A stretch of DNA of 64,000 bases from Pseudomonadota bacterium (GTDB lineage: Bacteria > Pseudomonadota > Alphaproteobacteria > Rhodospirillales > Magnetospirillaceae), in NCBI GenBank assembly GCA_021782815.1, contig JAJXUO010000004.1, forward strand, positions 34,746 through 98,745, in the 5' to 3' direction. The translations under genes and the position numbers were made by a program. This document shows positions 7,279 through 15,348 of the stretch, in pieces. The notes under the pieces are model-generated. The model was not told the origin of the DNA, did no database searches, and was given only the letters and a program-made list of their open reading frames with translations. Position 1 is the first letter of the stretch, and each line of letters begins with the position of its first letter.

Positions 7279-9456
7279 TCACATCCCGTTCCGCCAACGG
7301 CGGTTGGCGAGGCGCAGCCGCTCGGCCAGTTCGCCGCCGATATTGCGCAGGATCCGGGCCGCCGCGGCCGGATGGCGGTCCTGGAAGGCGGCGAAGGCCT
7401 CGGCCGACAGCACGTAACTGAGCGCGGGCCGCACCGCCACGGCATCGGCCGAGCGCGCGGATCCGTCCAGCAGGGCCATTTCGCCGAACAGGGTGCCGGG
7501 CCCCAGGCGGGCCAGGCGCAGCGGCGGCCCCTCCTCCTGAGCCGGCAGGCGGATCTCGACGGCGCCCCGGCCCAGCAGATAAAGGCCGTCGCCGTCATCG
7601 CCGAGGCGGAACAGCAAAGCCCCGGCGGCATGCTCGCGGCGGTGCAGACCGGCGGTCAGGGCCGCCCGTTCGACGGGCGACAGACCGGCCAGCAGGGCGA
7701 AGTCTTCCGGCGCCACCTCGGACGGTTCACCGTGGGGGCCATCGGCCAGCAGCAGATCCTCGGCCGCTTCCAGGGCCTGATCCAGTCCGGGGAAAAGGCG
7801 CTCTTCCGCCAACGCCGCCTCGCGCCCCGCCGCCCGCAGCCACGACCAGCGGGCCTCGGCCGGATCCACCCCGGCCAGCAGCAGCGTGTGACCCCGCCGC
7901 TCCTGATCGCGCCGCACCTGGGCCAGCATGCGCAGACCGGCCAGATCCACATGGCCGACCCGGCCGAGATCGACGATCAGATATCCCGGCGGGGCCCCTT
8001 CGGGCCACAGGGCGGCCAGATCGTCGTAAACCCGTTCCGCCGTGCCGAAAAACAGCGGCCCATCCAATTCGGCCAGGCGCAGGCGCCGCCCCTGCGCCGC
8101 CAGAGCGCGCTCGGCCGCCAGCGGCCGCTGGCGCCGCGAACGAACATCGGCGCCATCGCGCACCGAGCGCAGCACCGGGCGGCTCATGCGCAGCATGAAC
8201 AGCAGCAGGGCCAGACCGACACCGGCCAGCACCGCCACCGCCAGATTGACGGTGACCGACAGCAGCGCCACCAGCGCCGCCACCAGGGCATCGGCGGCGA
8301 AGCGGCGGGGGTCGCGGCGCAGCAGCCGCAGCAGCCAGAGATCGCTCATGGACAACGCCGTCCTCGCCATGATCCCGGCCATCACCGCGTCAGAAAGCCG
8401 TTGCAGCAACGGCCGCCCCCAGCACAGCAGGGCCAGCAGCAGCAGACATTGGATCACCGCGGCCCGGCGGCTGCGCCCCCCCAGACGATAACTGGTGAGC
8501 CCACGGATGGGCGCGCCCGCCCCGGCGATGCCGCCGCAGACGGCGGCGGCCATATTGGCCAGCCCCTGCCCCCGTAATTCGCGGTTGGCGTCGTGGCGGC
8601 CGCCGCTGGCGGCATCGAGGGACAGGGCGCTGAGCAGGCTTTCCATGCTGCCCACCAGGGCCAGCACCAGAATCATCGGCGCTTCCGCCGCCAGCCAGCC
8701 CGGCAGGGCGGCATTGCCGGCCAATCCGGCCAGGAGGGCCGGTCCCTGCAGCCAGGCCGACAGCCCCTGCGGCGCCACCACCCGTGGCCCCAGAAGGGCG
8801 GCGCCGCACACCTGGCGCAGCAGCAGATCGAGAAGGCTGCCGCCGATAAAGGCCAAGACCAGGGGCGGCAGCCGTTTGCTCAAACGCGGCGCCCAGGCCA
8901 TCAGCCCCATGGTGACCAGCGCCACCAGCGGCGCCAGCGGCGCCGCCTGCCGCCAATGCTCCGGCACCGCCCGCCAGGACAAGGACGGCGACAGACCGAG
9001 CAGCGCTCCCGCCTGCCCCAGCAGAACCAGCAAAGCCACCCCGTTCAGAAATCCCGCCAACACCGGATAGGGCAGATAATGCACCACCCGTCCCACACCG
9101 ATCCGGCCGAACAGCACCTGCAGCCCTCCGGCCAAGGCCAGCGACAGGGCCGCCACCGCCGCCGCCTGCCCCGGCGAAGCGCCCTGGGCCAGGGCGGTGG
9201 CGATGGCTCCGGCGCTCATCAGCGCCATGGAGGCGCGCGGGCCGCTGATCTGCAAGGGACTGCCACCGGCCAGGGCGGCCACCAGACCGCCGACGATGGC
9301 GGTGCAAAAGGCCGCCGTCACGCCATCGCTTAAGAAATCCGGCCCCAGCGGCGCGTAGGCCAGGGCCCCCAAAGGCACGGTCATGGGCAGGGACAGCAGC
9401 GCCACCATCAGCCCGCCCAGGCTATCGCCCCGCCATTGCCGCCCGTTCCAGCGCAT
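7279..9456 (-). CDS. SulP-family anion transporter with STAS and cyclic-nucleotide-binding-like domains
   Basis: A 725-residue protein. Residues about 10-410 form a multi-helix SulP/SLC26-type transporter domain (PLGALAYAPLG near the N-terminus, later GGSPLQISGPRA). Then comes a STAS domain (about 450-560, VDLGRVGHVDLAGL) and a C-terminal cNMP-binding-like domain (about 610-720). In the last, FGEMALLDGSARSADAVA resembles a phosphate-binding cassette with its Glu and Arg. SulP proteins transport sulfate, bicarbonate, chloride or dicarboxylates; the substrate cannot be deduced. The fused CRP-like domain suggests allosteric control by a cyclic nucleotide, which is inference. The start at 9456 is chosen because it opens the homologous region; 9477 is also possible. 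Confidence 0.85.
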   Translation of the reverse strand: MRWNGRQWRGDSLGGLMVALLSLPMTVPLGALAYAPLGPDFLSDGVTAAFCTAIVGGLVAALAGGSPLQISGPRASMALMSAGAIATALAQGASPGQAAAVAALSLALAGGLQVLFGRIGVGRVVHYLPYPVLAGFLNGVALLVLLGQAGALLGLSPSLSWRAVPEHWRQAAPLAPLVALVTMGLMAWAPRLSKRLPPLVLAFIGGSLLDLLLRQVCGAALLGPRVVAPQGLSAWLQGPALLAGLAGNAALPGWLAAEAPMILVLALVGSMESLLSALSLDAASGGRHDANRELRGQGLANMAAAVCGGIAGAGAPIRGLTSYRLGGRSRRAAVIQCLLLLALLCWGRPLLQRLSDAVMAGIMARTALSMSDLWLLRLLRRDPRRFAADALVAALVALLSVTVNLAVAVLAGVGLALLLFMLRMSRPVLRSVRDGADVRSRRQRPLAAERALAAQGRRLRLAELDGPLFFGTAERVYDDLAALWPEGAPPGYLIVDLGRVGHVDLAGLRMLAQVRRDQERRGHTLLLAGVDPAEARWSWLRAAGREAALAEERLFPGLDQALEAAEDLLLADGPHGEPSEVAPEDFALLAGLSPVERAALTAGLHRREHAAGALLFRLGDDGDGLYLLGRGAVEIRLPAQEEGPPLRLARLGPGTLFGEMALLDGSARSADAVAVRPALSYVLSAEAFAAFQDRHPAAAARILRNIGGELAERLRLANRRWRNGM

Positions 9457-9596
9457 GCGCCGTCTCCTCGTTCCCACCGTTTGAACGATGTTTTAAGACA
9501 GCCAAGGCGCCGATGGATCAGGCGGGCCCTCCCACGGCGGCCGTGGAGCGAAGCGGTTTTAAGTCGAACCCCGTCTTTGTCCGCCAGGGACCGTTC

Positions 9597-10412
9597 ATGC
9601 CCTCCATCCCGCCCTTCCCCATCGCCGCCGCCTGGCCCGATCCGCGCCTGCGCGCCATCCAGGTGCGCGGCGCCCCCAATATCCAGCCCATGGTGCAACG
9701 GGCCGCCGAGGATTTCATGGCCGAGGCTCCCGGCCGGGCGGTGGCGGTGGCGGCGGGCAATTCCCGGCGCGGCTATAAGGGCGTGATCGACGGCAGCTGC
9801 GATATCGGCATGATCGCCACCAGCCTGTCGGCCGATCTGGCCCGTCTGGCCCGCCGCCTGGCCCTGGACCTGGACTACACCCTGATCGGCATCGACGGCG
9901 TGGTGCCCATCGTGCACCCCTCAAATCCGGTGCGGGATCTGACCCTGGACCAGCTGCGCCGCATCTTTTCCGGCCATGTTACCGACTGGCGCGCCGTGGG
10001 CGGACCCGACCGCCCCATTCTGCCGCTGTCGCAGCCGCCCAGCCTGGGCTCCTACGAGATTTTTTCCGCGCGGGTGATGGTGGACCGGGTGTTCACCCCC
10101 CGGGCCGAGGTGTTGGAAGGCCTGGCGGTGGTGGACAAGGTGGCCGTGACCCCGGAGGCCATCGGCTATATCGCCTCGGGCTATCTCGATGCCCGCGTCA
10201 GGGCCTTGAGCATCAACGGCATCGCCGCCACCGCCGAAGCCTTCCGCAGCGGCAGCTATCCCTTGCGCCGCCGCCTGACCCTGCTGATGCGCCGCGACGG
10301 TGCCCCCCTGGCCCGCGCCTTCATCGCCTATGTCGCCGAGGCCGGCAAAGGACAACGCCATGTGGCCGAGGCCGGGGCGGTGGCGGTCTCGTCGGACCGG
10401 AGGACGCGATGA
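9597..10412 (+). CDS. PstS-like substrate-binding protein without an evident signal peptide
   Basis: A 271-residue type 2 periplasmic-binding-protein fold of the phosphate-binding (PBP-like) group. It shows DGSCDIGMIATSLS, GIDGVVPIVHPSNPV and LRRIFSGHVTDWRAVGG, the recurring motifs of PstS-type proteins. The ATG at 9597 follows CAGGGA at proper spacing. Neither this start nor the in-frame one at 9513 gives a hydrophobic signal peptide, which is odd for a binding protein. It overlaps the next gene by 4 bp (ATGA). No ABC permease or ATPase is nearby. Confidence 0.72.
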   Translation: MPSIPPFPIAAAWPDPRLRAIQVRGAPNIQPMVQRAAEDFMAEAPGRAVAVAAGNSRRGYKGVIDGSCDIGMIATSLSADLARLARRLALDLDYTLIGIDGVVPIVHPSNPVRDLTLDQLRRIFSGHVTDWRAVGGPDRPILPLSQPPSLGSYEIFSARVMVDRVFTPRAEVLEGLAVVDKVAVTPEAIGYIASGYLDARVRALSINGIAATAEAFRSGSYPLRRRLTLLMRRDGAPLARAFIAYVAEAGKGQRHVAEAGAVAVSSDRRTR

Positions 10413-11215
10413 ACCGCCGCCGCCTGCTGGGGCTGTCGGCCCTGGCCCTGGCCACCGCCAGCCGCCCGGCGGCGGCGCTGTCGCTGTGGCGCTGGCGGGA
10501 CGATTACCCCCTGCTGATCGGCGGCGCCTCCTCGATGCTGCCCATGACCCGCGCCCTGGTGGCGGGATTTCTGGCCCGGCGCGACGATGTGGACGTGGTG
10601 GCCACCGGCGGCGGCAGCGATGCCGGGCTGATGGTCCTGAAACGCGGCGCCATCGACGTGGCCGCCATGGCGGAGGATCTGAGCGGCGCGCAGGACGACG
10701 CCCTGGTGCATAATTACCTGCTGGCCCGCGACGCCGCCGTGGCGGTGGTGCATCCCGACAATCCGCTGACCGCCCTGCCCATGGCGGCGCTGGCCGCCCT
10801 GTTCAGCGGCCGCCTGAGCGACTGGCGCGATCTGGGGGCACCGGCGGCGCCGGTGCAGGTGGTGCTGCGGCGGGACGACCCCCTGGCGGATCTTTTGCTG
10901 CAGGGCGCCGATCCCACCGATGCCGCCCTGGCCCTGCCGGAAAGCCGCGACGTGATCGATCTGGTGCTCTCCAACCGCCATGCCATCGGCTGCCTGCCCT
11001 TGAAGGCGGTGCGCCCGCCCTTGCGCGCCCTGACGGTGGACGGCGTCGCCGCCCGGCGCGACACCCTGTTCAGCGGCCGCTATCCGCTGCTGCGCTCCTA
11101 TTACTACGTGCTGTGCGACGACGGCGCCCAGGCGGCCATCGATTTCGTGGCCTTCGCCATCGGCCCCGACGGACGCCGCATTCTGGATGAAACCGGCCTG
11201 TGGCCGATGTTCTGA
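10409..11215 (+). CDS. Secreted PstS-like substrate-binding protein
   Basis: A 268-residue paralogue of the preceding gene. The N-terminus MNRRRLLGLSALALATASRPAAA is a signal peptide with an RR pair that could be Tat-type. The mature protein shows the PBP-like motifs GGASSMLPMTRALVAGF, AVVHPDNPLT and LFSGRLSDWRDLG. It probably binds phosphate or another oxyanion in the periplasm; the ligand is unproven. It is translationally coupled to the gene before it and 22 bp from the TAXI-type gene after it, so the three are one transcription unit. Confidence 0.75.
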   Translation: MNRRRLLGLSALALATASRPAAALSLWRWRDDYPLLIGGASSMLPMTRALVAGFLARRDDVDVVATGGGSDAGLMVLKRGAIDVAAMAEDLSGAQDDALVHNYLLARDAAVAVVHPDNPLTALPMAALAALFSGRLSDWRDLGAPAAPVQVVLRRDDPLADLLLQGADPTDAALALPESRDVIDLVLSNRHAIGCLPLKAVRPPLRALTVDGVAARRDTLFSGRYPLLRSYYYVLCDDGAQAAIDFVAFAIGPDGRRILDETGLWPMF

Positions 11216-11237
11216 CCTGCCGCGAGGATCCACCGCC

Positions 11238-12551
11238 ATGGCCGAGGAAGCCGAAAAGCTGCTGCATCAGATTCTGGACCGGGTGCACCGCCAGGCCCGC
11301 CTGCGCCTGGGCCTGGCCCTGCTGACCCTGGCGCTGCTGCTGGGAGTGGCCGGAAATTTCCTTTATCAGCTGGCGCCGCGCCACACCACCCTGACCATCA
11401 GCGGCGGCGACATTCTGGGCAACCGCCACCTGCTGACCCGCATCCTGCAGGACGAATTGCGCCCCAAGGGCATCGACCTCAAGATCGATCCCATCGTCAA
11501 CACCACCGACGTGTTGGAGAAACTGGAGTCCGGCGCCCTGGATCTGGCCTTCGTGCCGGCCGGCATCGGCGGCGATTATCCCAATATCCGCCATGTCGCC
11601 ACCATCGCCCCGGAGCTGCTGCATTTCCTGGTGCGCCCGGCCATCCGCTCCATCGGCGATATCCGGGGCCGCACCGTCAATCTCGGCGGCCGTCAGGGCT
11701 CAACCCGCGCCATCGCCCGGGCGGTGTTCAATTTTTCCGGATTGCACGACGGGATCGACTATATCGAAACCAATTTCAGCAACGAGCAATTGCTGTCGAT
11801 GCGCGACAACCGCCTGCCCGACGTCATCGTCATCGCCTCGTTCGTGCCCTCCTTCGTGGTGGACGATCTGGTGCGCCGCCACCAGTACCGCCTGCTGGAA
11901 ATCCCCTTCCCCGAAAGTCTGGCGGTGCGGGTGGGCTGGGTGGCCGACGCCAAAATTCTCGCCTACATGTATTCAGTGGTGCCGCCGGTGCCCAGCCGCG
12001 ACATCACCACCATCGGCGTCAACATCCACCTGCTGGCCAACAAGGACGTGGACGCCCACGTGCTCTATGAACTCCTGGAAACCCTCTACAGCCCGGCGGT
12101 GGAAACCCGCAGCCGCCTGAAGAACGACGAATCGCGCCTGACCATTCCCTCGGGCTTCCGCCTGTCGGCGGGCACGCGGGAATTTCTGGCCCGGCGCGAT
12201 CCGCTGCTGTCGGTGAAAACCTACGAGAAGCTGAAAAACACCCTGGGCCTGGTGATGTCGGTGCTGTCCAGCCTGCTGCTGTCGGTGAAATGGTTTCGCG
12301 GCCAGCAGACCGACAGCCATGCCGACGACGACGCCCGCCTGGCCGCCTATCTGCGCCGCCTGTGCGACATCGACCAGGACGCCGCCGCCTCGGCCGCCGA
12401 CGCCGGAGCCCTGCTGGCCCGCCTCGACGCCCTGAAGGCCGATCTCGTCACCGCCCTGCCCGGCCTGCGCCCAAGCCGGAGCGAACTTCCCGGCCAGCTG
12501 CTGCACCTTCTGACCGACAGCCGCTTAAGATTGCTGGGCATGGCGGAATGA
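11238..12551 (+). CDS. Membrane-anchored TAXI-family (TRAP-type) solute-binding protein
   Basis: A 437-residue protein with an N-terminal membrane anchor (about residues 18-40). A TAXI/NMT1-type binding domain spans about 45-320 (ISGGDILGNRHLLTRIL, ALDLAFVPAGIGG, GRTVNLGGRQGSTRAIA). A second hydrophobic segment lies near 330-350 and an Ala-rich cytoplasmic-type tail follows. TAXI proteins normally serve TRAP transporters, but no TRAP permease gene is near, and the second helix with a C-terminal tail is unusual. A sensory or regulatory use is possible; that is inference. The ATG at 11238 follows GCGAGGATCC. Confidence 0.75.
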   Translation: MAEEAEKLLHQILDRVHRQARLRLGLALLTLALLLGVAGNFLYQLAPRHTTLTISGGDILGNRHLLTRILQDELRPKGIDLKIDPIVNTTDVLEKLESGALDLAFVPAGIGGDYPNIRHVATIAPELLHFLVRPAIRSIGDIRGRTVNLGGRQGSTRAIARAVFNFSGLHDGIDYIETNFSNEQLLSMRDNRLPDVIVIASFVPSFVVDDLVRRHQYRLLEIPFPESLAVRVGWVADAKILAYMYSVVPPVPSRDITTIGVNIHLLANKDVDAHVLYELLETLYSPAVETRSRLKNDESRLTIPSGFRLSAGTREFLARRDPLLSVKTYEKLKNTLGLVMSVLSSLLLSVKWFRGQQTDSHADDDARLAAYLRRLCDIDQDAAASAADAGALLARLDALKADLVTALPGLRPSRSELPGQLLHLLTDSRLRLLGMAE

Positions 12552-12642
12552 CGCTTTCACCGCCCCTATAACGATAAAAGGCGCCCTGGTATCCTTTCAG
12601 CCTAGGAAAACCCGCAACCCCGCGGTGCTGGAGGACAGGCGC

Positions 12643-12882
12643 ATGGACATGGAAACCGACCGTATCGACGACGCCGTTTTAGCCCTGCTGCTGCTGGGCC
12701 GCCATGACGGCGCCCGGGCCTGGAAAGGCTTTGACTGGCAGGCCATGAACCGCCTGCATGAAAAAGGCCTGATCTCGGACCCGCGCGGCAAGGCCAAATC
12801 GGTGATCTTCAGCGAGGAGGGCCTGCGCCGCGCCGAGGCGCTTTTCGCCAAACTGTTCACCCGGGAGGGAGAAAACCCGTAA
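12643..12882 (+). CDS. DUF6429 family small protein
   Basis: A 79-residue protein whose central run HDGARAWKGFDWQAM followed by LHEKGLISDPRGKAKS is characteristic of the DUF6429 family, which resembles a short winged-helix-like domain. It is widespread in proteobacteria and has no assigned function. The ATG at 12643 is preceded by GGAGGACAGGCGC, a strong ribosome binding site. It stands alone between the binding-protein genes and tRNA-Arg. Confidence 0.75.
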   Translation: MDMETDRIDDAVLALLLLGRHDGARAWKGFDWQAMNRLHEKGLISDPRGKAKSVIFSEEGLRRAEALFAKLFTREGENP

Positions 12883-13049
12883 CCCCGGTTTCGCCGCCCG
12901 TAATCAGCCCCGGCTCAAAACGGTGCGCCTCATGCGAGGCCGGCCAGCCAATCCTCGGCCCGCACTCCCGAAACGCGGCGGTGATTTCTAATAGATCCCT
13001 AGGCAGACAAAGCGGCCTGCGGCGGATCTATCTAACTCATTGGGAAGTT

Positions 13050-13126
<77 letters not shown>

Positions 13127-13164
13127 AGCGCCTGCGATGCGGGGCGGCCCGCATGCGAAGGCTT

Positions 13165-13193
13165 CGTATAGCGCATCTTGAGGGGGAAGGCAA
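13165..13193 (-). promoter_or_regulatory. Sigma-70 type promoter for tRNA-Arg
   Basis: Read on the minus strand, a -35 hexamer TTGCCT (13193-13188) and a -10 hexamer TATACG (13170-13165) are separated by exactly 17 bp. The tRNA begins about 39 bp downstream of the -10 element. Confidence 0.65.
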
Positions 13194-13224
13194 AGGGGAA
13201 GGTGCGCGTCCGCAGGGGAATCGG

Positions 13225-13387
13225 GTGAACGCGCGATCGTTGTTTGTTTGCACGGGATTTTCGCCGCGTTGGCGCATTGAGCGCCCGCGCAACCGTTTGC
13301 GCGCAAGCCAAGCTGGCGGCACGCCAGCGCCCGGCGCCTGAGCGGACATGTGAAAACCAGGGCAATCGGCTTCGCCCGATTGCCCTG
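13225..13387 (-). repeat. Dispersed intergenic repeat with terminal hairpin, copy 1
   Basis: A 163-bp non-coding segment between the kinase at 13421-15190 and tRNA-Arg. It is about 90% alike to 18999-19189 by eye, allowing for a 27-bp insertion there. The end nearest the kinase is a hairpin with a 12-bp stem (13358-13369 with 13376-13387) and loop CTTCGC, which can act as its terminator. Short readings through the repeat exist in several frames but are not coding. The remaining sequence between 13127 and 13420 holds only the tRNA promoter. Confidence 0.85.
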
Positions 13388-13420
13388 TGCGCGTCGGCCA
13401 TCGGTGGCGGCTTCGAAACC

Positions 13421-15190
13421 TCACGTCGGGCCGAGGGTGAAGATGAACCGGCTGCCGATCCCCGTCGGGTTGGCTTCCACCCAAATCCGCCCATTATGGC
13501 GTTCGATGATTTTCTTGCACACGGCCAATCCGATGCCGGTGCCGCCGCCATAGGCGTTCTTGTCGTGCAGGCGCTGGAAAATCTGGAAAACCCGCTCGGT
13601 CTGGTCGGGGGGAATGCCGATGCCGTTATCCTCGATGGTGATGCGCCAGCCGCCCTGGTGCAGGGCCTCGGCCCGCACATCGATACGGGGCGGCCGCGAC
13701 GGATCGGAATATTTGATGGCATTGCCCAGCACATTCTGGAACACCGAGGTCATCTCGTGCGGAGCGCAGGTCAGGCAGGGCAGTGCCGGGGGCGCGGTGA
13801 TGACGGCGCCGCTTTCCTCGATGGCCACGCTGAGATTTTGCAGGGCCACGTCCAATACCTCGCGCAGATCGACGTTCCCGACGGTGTTTTCGATGCGGCC
13901 GACGCGGGACAGTTCCAGCAAATCCAGGATCAGCCGGTTCATGCGTTTGGCGCCGGCGCGGAGAAAGCCGAGATAGACCTGCTGGTCCTGCGACAGATCC
14001 TTGCCCAGGGAGCGTTCCAGCAGCGTGGCGAAGCTGCTGATGGTGCGCAGCGGTTCGCGCAGATCGTGCGAGGCCACATAGGCGAACTGCTCCAGTTCGC
14101 GGTTGGTTTTTTCCAGGGCGCGGATACTGTCCTGCAGCGCGGCCTGGGCGCTGTCGCGTTGTTTCAGCAGTTGGGCCGAAGCCCGGTTGACCACCACCAG
14201 ATAAACCGCCGCCGCCGCCGCCAGCACGAGAAGCAGGGTCAGGGCGCCGACGAGACCGGTGGCATATTTGCCGATGACGTCCCGCAGATCGAACGCCTCC
14301 ATCCGCCCCGGATAAACCCGCAGGCGCAGCATCACCGCCTCGACCGCCAGATAGTCGCCCGGCGGGGAAAAGCCGTAAATACCGGCGGCCCGGGTGGCGG
14401 CGTCCCCGGCGGGCAGGGAAAGCAGCGCCAGGGTCACGGCCTTTACCAGGGAATCCGGGGTATTTCTGGCGCTGCAAAAGGGCCATTCCGGATAAAGCGC
14501 GGTGGACAGGCCTTGAGGATAATCGCCCTGCGGCTGCCGGTTGATGATCTTGACGTCGGACAGCCTGATCCGGCCCTCGGCGGCCATGCCCTCCAACACC
14601 CCGGTGCGGACGAAGGCCACATCGGCGCGGCCGTTGAGCACGGCCTGGACCGAACGGTCGTGCGGCATGCCCAGATAGGTGATGGCGGGCGCGGCCAGGC
14701 CGCGGCGATGCAGTTCCCAAAGCTGCATCAGGTTGCCGCCCAGGGATTGCCGCGAGGGCGCCGCCACCCTGTGCCCCGGCACGTCTTCCAGGCGCGTGAT
14801 GTCGGAGCGGTCGGAGCGGGTGACGATAACGCCGCCGAAGCTGTTCACCGGATGACCGCCGGCCAGGGGCATCACCGTCAGAATCGGCGCCAGACTGCTT
14901 TGGTGGCGCAAAAGCACGAAATGTTCGGGATTGGTGAAGATGAAATCGAAGCGCCCGTCCTTCACCGCCCGGTCCAGATCGGGATAGTTCATCGGCACCA
15001 CACGGAAGGCATAGCCGGGAATGCTGCGGGACAGATAGTCCGCCATGGGGCTCCATTGGCGAAAGGTCTGCTCCACCGGGCGGAACGACAACACGCCGAT
15101 CAGCACCGGTTGCCGGGCCGGTTCCCCGGATGCGGCCGCCGGAAGCGCCGCGAGCAGGAGAATCAGGCTTATCCTTGCAAGAAACCCCAA
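13421..15190 (-). CDS. Sensor histidine kinase with PhnD-type periplasmic binding domain
   Basis: A 589-residue kinase: signal peptide (about 1-22), PhnD/ABC phosphonate-binding-like domain (27-275), one membrane helix (312-334), short coiled coil, HisKA with phosphoacceptor His375 in VASHDLREPLR, and HATPase_c with DNGIGIP and GTGIGLAVCK. The arrangement resembles TtrS-like kinases that sense small anions through a periplasmic binding-protein module; the ligand here is unknown. The chosen start is a TTG at 15190, the first codon that gives the signal peptide, preceded by a G-rich stretch. The hybrid kinase gene is 158 bp upstream on the same strand and no response regulator is adjacent. Confidence 0.88.
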   Translation of the reverse strand: MGFLARISLILLLAALPAAASGEPARQPVLIGVLSFRPVEQTFRQWSPMADYLSRSIPGYAFRVVPMNYPDLDRAVKDGRFDFIFTNPEHFVLLRHQSSLAPILTVMPLAGGHPVNSFGGVIVTRSDRSDITRLEDVPGHRVAAPSRQSLGGNLMQLWELHRRGLAAPAITYLGMPHDRSVQAVLNGRADVAFVRTGVLEGMAAEGRIRLSDVKIINRQPQGDYPQGLSTALYPEWPFCSARNTPDSLVKAVTLALLSLPAGDAATRAAGIYGFSPPGDYLAVEAVMLRLRVYPGRMEAFDLRDVIGKYATGLVGALTLLLVLAAAAAVYLVVVNRASAQLLKQRDSAQAALQDSIRALEKTNRELEQFAYVASHDLREPLRTISSFATLLERSLGKDLSQDQQVYLGFLRAGAKRMNRLILDLLELSRVGRIENTVGNVDLREVLDVALQNLSVAIEESGAVITAPPALPCLTCAPHEMTSVFQNVLGNAIKYSDPSRPPRIDVRAEALHQGGWRITIEDNGIGIPPDQTERVFQIFQRLHDKNAYGGGTGIGLAVCKKIIERHNGRIWVEANPTGIGSRFIFTLGPT

Positions 15191-15348
15191 AGGCGCCCCC
15201 CGGCCAGACGGGCCATCACGCTCTCATGGGCGTGCGCCCCCTCCCCGATGTCTCTCCCCGGAGCCTCCCCTCCGCCCCGGATGCCGATAGAATAGCCCTG
15301 CTTTCCATGGGTGAAAAGCCGGATCCGCGCCGATGGCGCGGCAAAGGG

